Source: Streptomyces hygroscopicus subsp. hygroscopicus (GTDB taxonomy: Bacteria; Actinomycetota; Actinomycetes; Streptomycetales; Streptomycetaceae). From it: 64,000 nucleotides of DNA. Of the stretch, positions 53,723 through 62,146 are shown one piece after another. The notes under the pieces were generated by a model that did not search any database, was not told the origin of the DNA, and saw only the letters and a list, made by a program, of their open reading frames with translations. Location of the stretch: contig NZ_BBOX01000001.1 of assembly GCF_001553455.1 (NCBI RefSeq), positions 105,329 to 169,328 of the forward strand, read 5' to 3'. The position numbers and the translations under genes are program-made. Positions within the stretch are counted from its first letter, which is position 1. Every line of letters starts with the position of its first letter.

Positions 53723-53832
53723 TTCTTGTGCTTCCCGTTCCCGGGTTGGGGCGGTGGTACCTGCCCGTCGCTGTTGCCCGGTGGGGGCTTGCCCTGGCTG
53801 GTGTCCGGCGGCGGCTTCTCGTGCTTCCCCAC
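53719..53832 (-). CDS. 37-residue Pro-rich peptide, candidate precursor of the methyltransferase
   Basis: GTG at 53830-53832, with AGGGGA 7 nt upstream, opens a 37-codon frame ending at 53719. The peptide begins MGKHEKPPPDTSQG, continues KPPPGNSDGQ and ends VPPPQPGNGKHKK. Three PPP segments alternate with polar stretches, both ends carry GKH-K, and it has exactly two Asp, in Asp-Thr and Asp-Gly. Both dyads are known to form aspartimides readily. Its TGA overlaps the methyltransferase GTG (GTGA), so expression is stoichiometrically coupled. No Cys, Ser/Thr-rich core or leader-protease site was recognised. Confidence 0.7.
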   Translation of the reverse strand: MGKHEKPPPDTSQGKPPPGNSDGQVPPPQPGNGKHKK

Positions 53833-54039
53833 GGATCATTCCCCTTTCGTCGTCAGTGCGGGACGTCCATGGTGATGCGGGGCAGGGGCACCCGGTAGGG
53901 CGTACGGGAGCGCCGTGTGGGCCGGACCCGGGTGCGCGCGCCGGTCCGCGACCGCACGCTGAACGCATGGCCCCTGGCCCACGCGTCATCGTGCAACCGC
54001 CCACGCCGGCAGGACGACCCGCCTCGCGGAAGCCCGCGG

Positions 54040-54768
54040 CTAGCCGCGGGCCTCGGATGAGGTGAGGCCGGTCAGCAGGAGCCGCATGCCGCGGTGGAAG
54101 TGGGCGTCCCAGTCGTCCTCCTCCAGAAGCGGGAAGTGACCTGCGAGGGTGGGGTATTCGTCGATGTGGGCGCGGAGGTGGGCGTCCACGGCCGAGCGGG
54201 TGGCCGCCTCGTCGGAGCGCCTGCGCCACACCGCTTCTGAGGAGGCGGAACCGATCACGTAGTGGGTGATCGTGGCCGCGGCGGACGAGAGGTGAACCCC
54301 GTCGAACCCGCCGGTGGCGAGCGCGGTGTAGGCGAACTCCGAGGACCGCAGGGCGTGGGGGCCCAGGAGGGGGCGGGAGCCGGCCAGGGCCGCGGCCCAG
54401 GGATGCCGCAGCAGCACGGACCGCAGTCCGGTCATGAACGCCTCGACATCGCCCTGCCAGGAGGCGCTGTGCTCGTCGGGGAGATCGAGTTCGGCGAGGA
54501 CCGCGTCGAGGGCCAGATCGAGGACGTCCTCCTTGGTGGCCACATGCCAGTAGAGGCTCGTCGCGTGGGCGCCGAGCCGCTCCGCGAGCCGGCGCATGCT
54601 CAGTTTCTGCACGCCGTCGCGGTCGAGTAGCTCAACGGCGGTGGCGATGATCCGCTCGTGTGACAGCTGAGGCCGTGTGCGGGAGGTCTTCTCCGCGCGG
54701 AACCACACCGCTCCCGGTGCGTTCTCCAGCGTCTTCTTTCCCTTGTCCCCGCTCGGCTTCGCGCTCAC
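54040..54768 (-). CDS. TetR-family repressor of the adjacent efflux pump
   Basis: A 242-residue regulator with a Lys-rich extension of about 35 residues before the helix-turn-helix (IIATAVELLDRDGVQKLSMRRLAERLGAHATSLYWHVATKEDVLDL). The C-terminal domain is of the TetR_C type (SASWQGDVEAFMTGLRSVLLRHPW). It diverges from an MFS multidrug gene, with an 11-bp inverted repeat in the 96-nt gap, so it probably represses both. Confidence 0.87.
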   Translation of the reverse strand: MSAKPSGDKGKKTLENAPGAVWFRAEKTSRTRPQLSHERIIATAVELLDRDGVQKLSMRRLAERLGAHATSLYWHVATKEDVLDLALDAVLAELDLPDEHSASWQGDVEAFMTGLRSVLLRHPWAAALAGSRPLLGPHALRSSEFAYTALATGGFDGVHLSSAAATITHYVIGSASSEAVWRRRSDEAATRSAVDAHLRAHIDEYPTLAGHFPLLEEDDWDAHFHRGMRLLLTGLTSSEARG

Positions 54769-54807
54769 GAGGCCGCAGCCTACCTCGTTGCCGATCCCCC
54801 TCCGCGA

Positions 54808-54844
54808 CTCCTACAGTGATGGATGTACTCAAACACTGTAGGAG
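54808..54844. promoter_or_regulatory. Operator: 11-bp inverted repeat
   Basis: CTCCTACAGTG (54808-54818) and CACTGTAGGAG (54834-54844) form a perfect inverted repeat with a 15-bp spacer in the divergent TetR/MFS region. Confidence 0.82.
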
Positions 54845-54864
54845 AACATCAACGAGGGAGGACC

Positions 54865-56388
54865 ATGAGCGACGAAGAAGGTCATCCGCGACGGTGGGCG
54901 ATCCTGGTGGCGCTGTGTGCCGCGCTCCTTGTGATCGTCATCGACAACACGGTTCTGCATGTCGCGGTGCCCGCCATCGGCGATGCCTTCGATGCCTCGA
55001 CGGGCCAGCTCCAGGGGGTGATCGACGCCTATGTCGTGGTCTTCGCCGGGCTCCTCGTCACCGCGGGGGTGACCTCCGACCGGTACGGCAGGCGGCGCAC
55101 CGTCGTCGTGGGGCTGCTGGTGTTCGGCGTGGCGTCGGCGCTCGCCGCGGCGGCCCCCTCGGTGGAGTGGCTGATCGCGATGCGGGCCCTCATGGGCGTC
55201 GGTGCGGCGCTGGTGATGCCCGCGACGCTCGCGGTGCTCGTCGCGGTGTTCCCCGAGCAGGAGCGCCCGCGGGCCTTCGCGGTGTGGAGCGCGGTCGCGT
55301 CCGTGGGCATGGCCGCAGGGCCCCTGCTCGGTGGCGCATTGGTCGACGTGTGGAGTTGGGCCGGGGTTTTCCTGATCAACATCCCCGTGGTGACGGTGGC
55401 CGTGGTGGGCATCGTCCGGCTGGTGCCCGAGACGCGGGCCGGGGACGGCCGGGAGCTGGACCCGCTCGGCACCGTCCTGGTCACGGCGGGGATGACCGGC
55501 CTGGTGTGGGCGCTGATCGAGGCCCCGGCGTACGGGTACACCTCCCCCGCTGTGCTGGGCGGGGCGCTGGTGGCGGTGGTGGCGCTCGTCGCCTTCGGGG
55601 TACGACAGGCCCGTTCCACGGTGCCGATGGTCGATCTGCGGCTGTACCAGGATCGGAGGTTCTCCGGAGCGAGCTTCGCGGTGGCGGTGATGACGGTCGC
55701 GACGGGCAGCACGCTCTTCATCCTCAGCCAGTACCTGCAACTGGTCCTGGGCCACAGCGCGTTCGAGACCGGGCTCGCGGCCATACCGCTGGCAGCGGGG
55801 GTCGTCGCGGGCTCGGCGGTGGGCGGCCGGGCACCGGCCAGGTTCGGGCCGCGGGTCTGCATCGTGACGGGATTCGCCGTCACCGCGGCCGGTTTCGCGG
55901 TACTGGCCTCGCTGTCGGAGGACAGCGGCTACGTGGCGGTGTCCGCCGGGCTGGCGCTGGCCGGTGTGGGATCCGGCATCGCGGGGCCCTCGGCCACCAG
56001 CACCGTGCTCGATGCGGTGCCCCGGGAGCGGGCCGGTATGGGCTCCGCGCTCAACGACACCCATCAGCAGCTCGGCATCGCGCTGGGGGTGGCCGGGCTG
56101 GGCAGCCTGCTCGCCACCGCCTACCGGGGCGCTCTTCCGGACGGTCTGCCCGGTCACGCGGTGTCCTCGTTGGGGGCGACGCTGTCACACGCGAAGGACC
56201 ACGCGGGCGGAAGTGCCCTGGCGGAGTCGGCCCGTTCGGCCTTCACCGAAGCCCAGTCCCTCACCATGACCGTCGCAGTGGCGGCCGCCCTGGCCGGTGC
56301 GGCCGTGGCGTTCTTCGCCCTCCCGGGCCGGGCCGCCCCGGGCGCGGCGCCCGAGCCGGAGTCGGAGGCGGCCGGACGAGCGTCCTGA
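54865..56388 (+). CDS. MFS drug efflux protein, DHA2 (14-TM) family
   Basis: A 507-residue membrane protein with about 14 segments. [34 protein letters not shown] holds the DHA2 motif D1 (LDxTVxNVALP-like), [16 protein letters not shown] motif A and [25 protein letters not shown] motif C. This is the EmrB/QacA group. ATG has GGGAGG a few nt upstream; earlier in-frame codons lie within the operator. It exports hydrophobic drugs with protons, under the divergent TetR. Confidence 0.9.
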   Translation: MSDEEGHPRRWAILVALCAALLVIVIDNTVLHVAVPAIGDAFDASTGQLQGVIDAYVVVFAGLLVTAGVTSDRYGRRRTVVVGLLVFGVASALAAAAPSVEWLIAMRALMGVGAALVMPATLAVLVAVFPEQERPRAFAVWSAVASVGMAAGPLLGGALVDVWSWAGVFLINIPVVTVAVVGIVRLVPETRAGDGRELDPLGTVLVTAGMTGLVWALIEAPAYGYTSPAVLGGALVAVVALVAFGVRQARSTVPMVDLRLYQDRRFSGASFAVAVMTVATGSTLFILSQYLQLVLGHSAFETGLAAIPLAAGVVAGSAVGGRAPARFGPRVCIVTGFAVTAAGFAVLASLSEDSGYVAVSAGLALAGVGSGIAGPSATSTVLDAVPRERAGMGSALNDTHQQLGIALGVAGLGSLLATAYRGALPDGLPGHAVSSLGATLSHAKDHAGGSALAESARSAFTEAQSLTMTVAVAAALAGAAVAFFALPGRAAPGAAPEPESEAAGRAS

Positions 56389-56395
56389 GCGACGC

Positions 56396-56580
56396 ACGGC
56401 CCCAAGCCGAAGGCCAGTCCGCGGCGCTCGGTGAACCAACGCCGGACCACCAGGCCGGCCGTCACCCCGGAGGCCGCACTGAACCCCAGCGTGGCCAGGA
56501 TGCCGTACAGGCCCAGCAGGCCCGGTACGGATGACGCGGCAGACGACAGCAGCAGGCCCGCGCCCGCGACGATGGTTTCC
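56396..56580 (-). pseudogene. Fragment of a second MFS transporter
   Basis: The minus strand reads VAGAGLLLSSAASSVPGLLG, then LYGILATLGFSAASGVTAG and VVRRWFTERRGLAFGLG, a segment typical of oxalate/formate-antiporter-like MFS proteins (segments 3-5, motif RRWF..RRGLA.G). It stops abruptly a few bases after the convergent efflux gene begins and has no N-terminus, so about 60 residues of a 400-residue protein remain. Confidence 0.6.
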
Positions 56581-56736
56581 GCCCTCGCGGCGGCTTGTCT
56601 CGCCCGGCGGGACCATGCCGCGCGGGGGCGGGGGTGAGGTGACGGCGTACCGCCCGGAGCCCATTGCGGCACCTGCGGGCCGTACGTGCGTGGGCCGGGG
56701 CGGGCGGCTCAGCCGATGGCGGGGGCGGCGGGATGC

Positions 56737-57876
56737 TCATGCCTTCGGGTCCGCGAACGCGGGCCGCGTGCCGTACTTCGCGACCGCTTGCGGGTCGAGG
56801 GACACTCCGAGGCCGGGGCCGGAGGGGATGTCGAGGTATCCGTCGGCGTCGAGCCGCCAGCCCCCCGCGACCAGGTCGTCCACATAAGCCGACCCGGTCT
56901 TGTACTCGACGAGGTCGGTGGACACGAGTGCGGACGACAGCTGCAGATCGGCGGCGAGACCGATGGCCGTGTTCCATCCGTGCGGGATCAGGCGGATGCC
57001 GAGGTCCTGGGCCTCCCAGCCGATCCGGCGCGACTCGCTCAGACCGCCTCCCTTCGTGGTGTCGGGCTGGACGATGTCGAAGGCACGGCGCCGCAGGTAG
57101 GGGGCGAAGCTCTGCCTTCGGGTGAGGACCTCGCCACCGCTGATGGGGACGGGTGAACCCGCGCGCAGTTCCGCGAAACCCTCGAGGTCGTCCGGCGCGA
57201 GTGCCTCCTCGAACCAGGCGACGTCGTAGTCGGCGAGCATCCGCGCGGTTCGCTTCGCCCATGCCAGACCGCCGGGGAAGAAGCCTTCGGAGCCACCGGC
57301 GTCGACAGCGAGCAACCGGTCGCCCACCGCGGCGCGGGCGGCGGCGACGGTGCGCTCGTCGGTGGCGGCGTCCACCCGTCCGAACTTCCACCAGCCGATC
57401 TTGAACGCGGTGAATCCCTGCTCCACAAGGCGAGTCAGGTTGTCCGTCATGGGTCCGGCCTCGTCCATGAGCACCGACGCATAGGGGCGCACCCGGGTGC
57501 GGTGGCGCCCGCCGAGCAGCCGGCCGACCGGCTGGCCGAGCGCCTGGCCGGCGATGTCCCACAGGGCGATGTCGATCGCGCTCGTCGCGTGCGTGAGCGC
57601 GCCGCCCCGGCCCATCCAGAACGCGGTCCGGTGCAGCGTTTCGGTGATCCGCTCGACCTCCACCGGGTCCTGTCCGACGAGGTGCGGAAGCAGGAGGTCG
57701 ATCGCTCCCCGGACGAGGTTCTCGGTGGTGAACGCGCTTCCGATGCCCGTGACGCCTTCGTCGGTGTGGACGGCGACGAGCGTGTGCACGACATCGTCCG
57801 GGCGCAGTTCGTTCGACCAGCCGCCTTCGGGGGTCGCCCCACGAAGACCGCATGTCTCGACCCTGGTGATTTTCAT
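56737..57876 (-). CDS. Enolase-superfamily sugar-acid dehydratase (mandelate racemase type)
   Basis: A 379-residue enzyme. The capping domain is followed by the barrel with FKIGWWKFG (Lys acid/base pair), LLAVDAGGSEGFF, WFEEALAPDD and ISGGEVLT (three Mg ligands Asp, Glu, Glu), DIVQPDTTKGGGL (Asp of the His-Asp dyad) and RLIPHGWN (catalytic His). This is the mandelate racemase/MLE subgroup including galactonate, galactarate and fuconate dehydratases. It diverges from the FCD-GntR gene and shares its operator. Dehydration of an aldonic or aldaric acid is likely. Confidence 0.88.
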   Translation of the reverse strand: MKITRVETCGLRGATPEGGWSNELRPDDVVHTLVAVHTDEGVTGIGSAFTTENLVRGAIDLLLPHLVGQDPVEVERITETLHRTAFWMGRGGALTHATSAIDIALWDIAGQALGQPVGRLLGGRHRTRVRPYASVLMDEAGPMTDNLTRLVEQGFTAFKIGWWKFGRVDAATDERTVAAARAAVGDRLLAVDAGGSEGFFPGGLAWAKRTARMLADYDVAWFEEALAPDDLEGFAELRAGSPVPISGGEVLTRRQSFAPYLRRRAFDIVQPDTTKGGGLSESRRIGWEAQDLGIRLIPHGWNTAIGLAADLQLSSALVSTDLVEYKTGSAYVDDLVAGGWRLDADGYLDIPSGPGLGVSLDPQAVAKYGTRPAFADPKA

Positions 57877-57962
57877 GAGTGCCTCTCGTGACGGGTGTCA
57901 TCGCCGCGGGCACCGAAGAGGTGGCGGCGGCTGTGTGGGGACCGTACCCGACCGGGAAGGGC

Positions 57963-57983
57963 ATTGTCGACAATCGACGATTG
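57963..57983. promoter_or_regulatory. Operator palindromes for the sugar-acid module
   Basis: ATTGTCGACAAT (57963-57974) is a perfect palindrome and overlaps CAATCGACGATTG (57971-57983), itself palindromic around the central A. They lie 87 nt upstream of the enolase-superfamily gene. Confidence 0.75.
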
Positions 57984-58142
57984 GGCTACAGTCTGCCGGA
58001 CGGCCGCCCACCCAGGGCGCCGCACCACCACGGGAGCACCCATGCGACAAAACGCCACTCCCCCGTCCCGACCACCCCCGAGCCCCGCCGCACCCGCCTC
58101 CACAGGTCCGCGCCCGCCGACCGCAGGAGCCATCCCCGGCCG

Positions 58143-58172
58143 ATTGTCGACAAAGTACGATCCTGTTACGCT
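58143..58172 (+). promoter_or_regulatory. Operator-promoter of the GntR gene
   Basis: ATTGTCGACAA (58143-58153) repeats the operator motif. TTGTCG (58145-58150) and TACGCT (58167-58172) form a possible promoter with a 16-bp spacer, which would start transcription at about the ATG (58179). No ribosome site is visible, so the mRNA may be leaderless. Confidence 0.6.
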
Positions 58173-58178
58173 CCGGCC

Positions 58179-58856
58179 ATGTCTGCTCTTCCCGCGCTTC
58201 CCGCGCTTCCCTCCGGCTCCCTCGCCTCCCGCCGCGAAACCGTCGCGGACGTTCTGCGCGAGGCCATCACCTCCGGCCGTCTCGAGGCGGGTCAGAAGCT
58301 CACGGAGTCGGGAGTCGCCGAACAGCTGGGCACCAGCCGGGCGCCGGTCCGCGAGGCACTGCGCCAACTGGAGCAGGAGGGCCTCGTGATTTCCTATCCC
58401 TACCGCGGTACGGAGGTGCTCGGCGTCTCCCAGGAGGAGATCGAGAACGTCCTCGTACCAGTCCGCATCTCCCTGGAGAAGTTCGCCTTCCGCAAGGCGA
58501 TGCCCCGCCTGACCGACGCGGACTACGCCCATCTCCAGTCGTTCGTCCGCGCCATGGAGACCGCGGCCGACACGGCCGACGCGGCGCTGCTCGCCGACGA
58601 GGACATCCGCTTCCACGAGGCGGTCGTGACCTTGTCAGGGCAGCAGCACTGCCTGCAGATCTGGCGGTCGATCCAGCCCCGCGTGCGCGCCTATTTCCGG
58701 CGCGACGCGAGCCACTACTCGGACCCGACCGTGGTCGCCGCCCAGCACCGCGAGCTCCTCGACGCACTCCGGGCGGGCGACGAGCAGGCACTGGACCGCA
58801 CCGTCACCGCCCACATCAAGACCCATTTCACAGCCACCAAGGACCCCTCCCCATGA
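58179..58856 (+). CDS. GntR-family regulator, FadR/FCD type
   Basis: A 225-residue regulator. The winged helix (residues 18-78) reads VADVLREAITSGRLEAGQKLTESGVAEQLGTSRAPVREALRQLEQEGLV. The FCD domain (90-215) has FHEAVVTLSGQQHCLQIWRSI and the His of HRELLDALRAGD for metal and acid binding. Members sense sugar acids such as galactonate or glucuronate. ATG at 58179 is preferred; the longer frame upstream crosses the operators. Its stop overlaps the SDR start (ATGA). Confidence 0.87.
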   Translation: MSALPALPALPSGSLASRRETVADVLREAITSGRLEAGQKLTESGVAEQLGTSRAPVREALRQLEQEGLVISYPYRGTEVLGVSQEEIENVLVPVRISLEKFAFRKAMPRLTDADYAHLQSFVRAMETAADTADAALLADEDIRFHEAVVTLSGQQHCLQIWRSIQPRVRAYFRRDASHYSDPTVVAAQHRELLDALRAGDEQALDRTVTAHIKTHFTATKDPSP

Positions 58857-59641
58857 CCAGGACGATCTTGATAACCGGCGGCGGAGGCGGCATCGGCCGC
58901 GCCACCGCGCTCGAAGCCGCCCGCCGGGGCTGGGCCGTCGGCATCATCGACCGTGACGGCGAGAGCGCCGAGCGGGCGGCGACCGAAGCCCGGCGCGCCG
59001 GCGCCCGCCGGGCCTGGTCGGCCGCGTCGGACGTCACCGACGAACAGGAACTCATCGACGCGTTCGGCGCGGCGAGCACCGCACTGGGCCCGGTGGACGG
59101 GGTGACCGCGAGCGCCGGCATCGAGATCAACGCGCCCCTGCCGCAGATGCCCCTCGACACCTGGCGCCGCGTTCTCGAGGTGAATCTCACCGGCACCTTC
59201 CTGACCGTACGCACAGCCGCCCAAACCCTGCGGGACGCCGGGAGGCCCGGCTCCATCGTGTGCGTGTCGTCCCCGTCCGCCTTCGTCGGCTTCGCGGGCG
59301 GCTCGAATAGCGCGTACGGAGCGTCCAAGGGCGGAGTCTCCGCGTTCGTGAGGGCCGCCGCCATCGATCTCGCCCCTCACGGCATCCGCGTCAACGCGGT
59401 CGTCCCCGGCGCCACCGACACGCCCTTGCTCTACTTCGGCCTTGCCGGTGACGAGCTCGAAGCGGAGCGCGCACGCCTGAAGGACGCCGCGGCACGGCAG
59501 ATCCCCCTCGGACGGATGGCCGACCCCATCGAGATCGCACGTGCCGCCACCTGGCTGCTCTCCGACGACGCCTCCTACGTCACCGGCAGTCACCTGGTAT
59601 GCGACGGCGGACTCATGGCCAAGAGCGCGAACGACTTCTGA
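58853..59641 (+). CDS. Short-chain dehydrogenase/reductase
   Basis: A 262-residue classical SDR. ILITGGGGGIGRATALEAARRGW binds NAD(P), VTASAGIE is the NNAG-like motif, VCVSSPSAFVGFAGGSNSAYGASKGG holds the catalytic Ser-Tyr-Lys, and the C-terminus has SYVTGSHLVCDGG. ATG overlaps the regulator stop by 4 nt. In this module it would oxidise or reduce a hydroxy/keto sugar-acid intermediate. Confidence 0.9.
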   Translation: MTRTILITGGGGGIGRATALEAARRGWAVGIIDRDGESAERAATEARRAGARRAWSAASDVTDEQELIDAFGAASTALGPVDGVTASAGIEINAPLPQMPLDTWRRVLEVNLTGTFLTVRTAAQTLRDAGRPGSIVCVSSPSAFVGFAGGSNSAYGASKGGVSAFVRAAAIDLAPHGIRVNAVVPGATDTPLLYFGLAGDELEAERARLKDAAARQIPLGRMADPIEIARAATWLLSDDASYVTGSHLVCDGGLMAKSANDF

Positions 59642-59676
59642 CAAAGACCGAAACCCACCACAGAAAGCGGACTCAC

Positions 59677-60060
59677 ATGACGACTCAGGCGATCGGCACC
59701 ACGACATGGGTGGTCGCGGACGGCTACATCCCTCCGGGCAGCACCGGGCCGGCCCCCGCGATGACCAGCCATGACAGCATCTGCATGCTCAACGCCGGGG
59801 ATGACCCCGCACACGTCACCATCGAGGTCTTCCACACCGATCGCGAGCCGGTCGGACCCTATGGGCTCACCGTTCCCGCACGCCGCGCACACCACCAGCG
59901 GATCAACGACCTGAGCGGCCCGGAGCCGATCCTTCCCGGGATCGACTACTGCCTCGTGATCCGAAGTGACCGGCCCATCGTCGTCCAGCACACCCGCCTG
60001 GACTCGCGGCAGGCGGAGAACGCCCTGATGTCCACCATCGCCTACCCCTCCTCCCTGTAA
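59677..60060 (+). CDS. Sensory-rhodopsin-transducer (ASRT) family protein
   Basis: A 127-residue beta-sandwich protein. VVADGYIPPGSTGPAPAM, SICMLNAGDDPAHVTIEVFH, EPVGPYGLTVPARRAHHQRINDL and RPIVVQHTRLDSRQAENALM match the Anabaena sensory rhodopsin transducer almost block for block. No rhodopsin gene is nearby. It lies between the SDR (35 nt) and the sugar porter (39 nt) genes, suggesting a ligand-binding or enzymatic role in sugar-acid metabolism, in line with the view that the family is broader than phototaxis. Confidence 0.85.
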   Translation: MTTQAIGTTTWVVADGYIPPGSTGPAPAMTSHDSICMLNAGDDPAHVTIEVFHTDREPVGPYGLTVPARRAHHQRINDLSGPEPILPGIDYCLVIRSDRPIVVQHTRLDSRQAENALMSTIAYPSSL

Positions 60061-60065
60061 GCAGC

Positions 60066-60090
60066 TTGGTCGACAATCCACAATCGACAA
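60066..60090. promoter_or_regulatory. Third copy of the sugar-acid operator
   Basis: TTGGTCGACAA (60066-60076) is followed by CAATCGACAA (60081-60090), repeating the motif found in the divergent promoter, 10 nt before the sugar porter start. It may give the porter separate control by the same GntR protein. Confidence 0.65.
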
Positions 60091-60099
60091 GGACTCACC

Positions 60100-61545
60100 A
60101 TGTCCCCTCCACGCCCCAGAGAGAGCGGCCGCCTGACCCGCCGCGTGGCCACCATGGCGGTGGCCGCCGCCATCGGCGGCTTCCTCTTCGGCTTCGACAC
60201 CGCTGTGATCAATGGCGCCGTGAACGCCATCGAGGGCAACTTCGGGCTCGGCTCCATCGGACTTGGCACCATCGTCGCCGTCACCCTGCTGGGCGCCACA
60301 CTCGGCTCGTTCAGCGCCGGCCGGCTCGCCGACCGCATCGGGCGCCCGCGCACCATGACGGTCGCCGGCACCGTCTTCCTTGTCGCCGCGATCGGCTCCG
60401 GCCTCGCCCAGGGCCTCTGGGACCTCGCGATCTGGCGCCTGCTCACCGGCTACGGGGTCGGATTCGCGACAGTGATCGGGCCGCTCTACATCTCGGAGAT
60501 CGCGCCGGCAGACGTACGCGGCCGCCTCGCGTCCCTGCAGCAGATGGCCATCGTCCTCGGCATCTTCACCGCCCTTCTCTCCGACAGCTCGATCGCACTC
60601 GTGCTCAAGGGCGCGGACGCGCAGACGTTCCTCGGTCTCCCCGCATGGCGGTGGATGTTCATCGTCGGCGTCGTGCCGGCCCTGACCTACCTGGTCATCG
60701 CGCTCGCGGTGCCCGAGTCGCCGCGGTTCCTCGTCGCACGCGGGCGAGCCGCCGAAGCGCGCGACGTGCTGCGAAGGCTCCAGGACATCACAGAGGAAGA
60801 AGCCACCACCCTGACCGACCGCATGGCCGCGACGCTGCGGACCGACCGCTCCGCCCGCTTCCAGGACCTCCTGGACCGACGGCGCGTTCTCCTTCCCGTC
60901 ATCTGGGTGGGGATCGGGCTTGCAGCCCTGCAAGCCCTCGTCGGCGTCGACGTCATCTTCTACTACTCCACCTCACTGTGGCAGTCGGTCGGTTTCGAGG
61001 AGTCGTCGGCCTTCGCCCTGTCGGTACTGAGCTCCTTCGTGAACGTGGCCGCGACGGTAGTGGCGATACTCCTCATCGACAGGGTCGGCCGCCGTCGGCT
61101 GCTGCTCGCTGGATCAACCGGCATGTTCGCGAGCCTCGTCACGGTGGCGGTGGGCTTCTCCACCGCCACCATCGCCGCGGACGGCGAGCCCACGCTGTCC
61201 GGGGTGTGGGGACCGGTCACTCTCGTCGGCGCAAACGTATTCGTCGTGGCCTTCGCGGTTTCGTGGGGTCCGGCCGTCTGGGTCCTCCTCGGCGAGATGT
61301 TCCCCAACCGCATACGCGGCGTCGCGCTGTCCGTGTGCGCCGCCGCCAACTGGCTCGCGGGCGTCCTGCTCAACTTCTCGTTCCCGAGCCTGCGTGACCT
61401 CTCACTGGCAGGAAGCTACGCGGTCTATGCGTTCATGGCCCTGCTCTCGTGGCTGCTCGTGTTCTTCTTCGTCGGCGAGACGAAGGGGCGCTCGCTGGAA
61501 GACATGCAGGAGGACGCCGCACCGGTGCTGAGCCCCTTGAAGTGA
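60100..61545 (+). CDS. MFS sugar porter
   Basis: A 481-residue, 12-segment symporter. AAIGGFLFGFDTAVINGAVNAI, ADRIGRPRTMTVAGTVFLV (motif A), LYISEIAPADVRGRLASLQQM (PESPR-type pair: PESPRFLVARGR follows) and QALVGVDVIFYYSTSLWQSVGF are sugar-porter signatures (XylE/GalP-like). ATG has AAGGA 6 nt upstream and lies directly after an operator. It probably imports the sugar or sugar acid used by the module. Confidence 0.92.
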   Translation: MSPPRPRESGRLTRRVATMAVAAAIGGFLFGFDTAVINGAVNAIEGNFGLGSIGLGTIVAVTLLGATLGSFSAGRLADRIGRPRTMTVAGTVFLVAAIGSGLAQGLWDLAIWRLLTGYGVGFATVIGPLYISEIAPADVRGRLASLQQMAIVLGIFTALLSDSSIALVLKGADAQTFLGLPAWRWMFIVGVVPALTYLVIALAVPESPRFLVARGRAAEARDVLRRLQDITEEEATTLTDRMAATLRTDRSARFQDLLDRRRVLLPVIWVGIGLAALQALVGVDVIFYYSTSLWQSVGFEESSAFALSVLSSFVNVAATVVAILLIDRVGRRRLLLAGSTGMFASLVTVAVGFSTATIAADGEPTLSGVWGPVTLVGANVFVVAFAVSWGPAVWVLLGEMFPNRIRGVALSVCAAANWLAGVLLNFSFPSLRDLSLAGSYAVYAFMALLSWLLVFFFVGETKGRSLEDMQEDAAPVLSPLK

Positions 61546-61618
61546 CGCACGTCAGCGACCCCGTTCCGGCACCGCTCCCGGCCGGTCCGCACGCAGAGCG
61601 GCGAGCACGGCGACCGGC

Positions 61619-62053
61619 TCACGGTCCGCCTGCGGAGGCTCCGCAAGACCCTACGAGGCGGAGTTCCACCGGATCGCCAAGGGGCGGCTGGCCGTTGCCG
61701 GCTTGGGGACCGTCGAAGTCTCCTTGTGCGGTCCCGGCCGGGATCTTCGCCGATGCCGTCTCGCTCGCCGTGTGCTCCGCCGTCGTCAGCCCTGCCCGGC
61801 GCCGGCGACCAGGCCGAGCAGCACGGCCGGCGCCTCGTCGTCGCTGAGTATGAGCGGAGGCGAACTGGTACCCGGGAGGGAGCCGGTACCCGCCCGATTC
61901 CACCGGCACGTCCAGGTCGATCAGCTGGTCCACATAGCGGCGCACGGTGCACCCTTCGACGCCGAGCCGGTCGGCGAGTTCGGCCACCGTCCGGGTGCCG
62001 CCCGACTGCAGCAGCTCCAGGAGCGTCAGCACGCGGGCAGTGGGGCGGGGCAT
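61619..62053 (-). pseudogene. WYL/YafY-type regulator, frameshifted and truncated
   Basis: MPRPTARVLTLLELLQSGGTRTVAELADRLGVEGCTVRRYVDQLIDLDVPVESGGYRLPPGY is the intact winged helix of YafY-like regulators. At about 61865 the reading frame breaks: the expected LSDDEAPAVLLGLVAG continues in another frame, and TTAEHTASETASAKI returns to the first. The WYL domain is missing. The shifts could also be sequencing errors, but truncation is clear. Confidence 0.7.
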
Positions 62054-62146
62054 GTCCGCAGCCTCACGCGGATACAGGACCGATTCTGTCCACTATTTCT
62101 CCTAGGCTGCGACGTGCACGCCTCCAGCACAGCCAAGGAGATTCCC

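Noticed and set aside
53719..53838. Longer methyltransferase starting at the ATG at 53836-53838
   Set aside because: The ribosome site AAGGGGA would touch that ATG; spacing is right instead for the GTG of the peptide frame, and the methyltransferase fold begins after the GTG at 53722.
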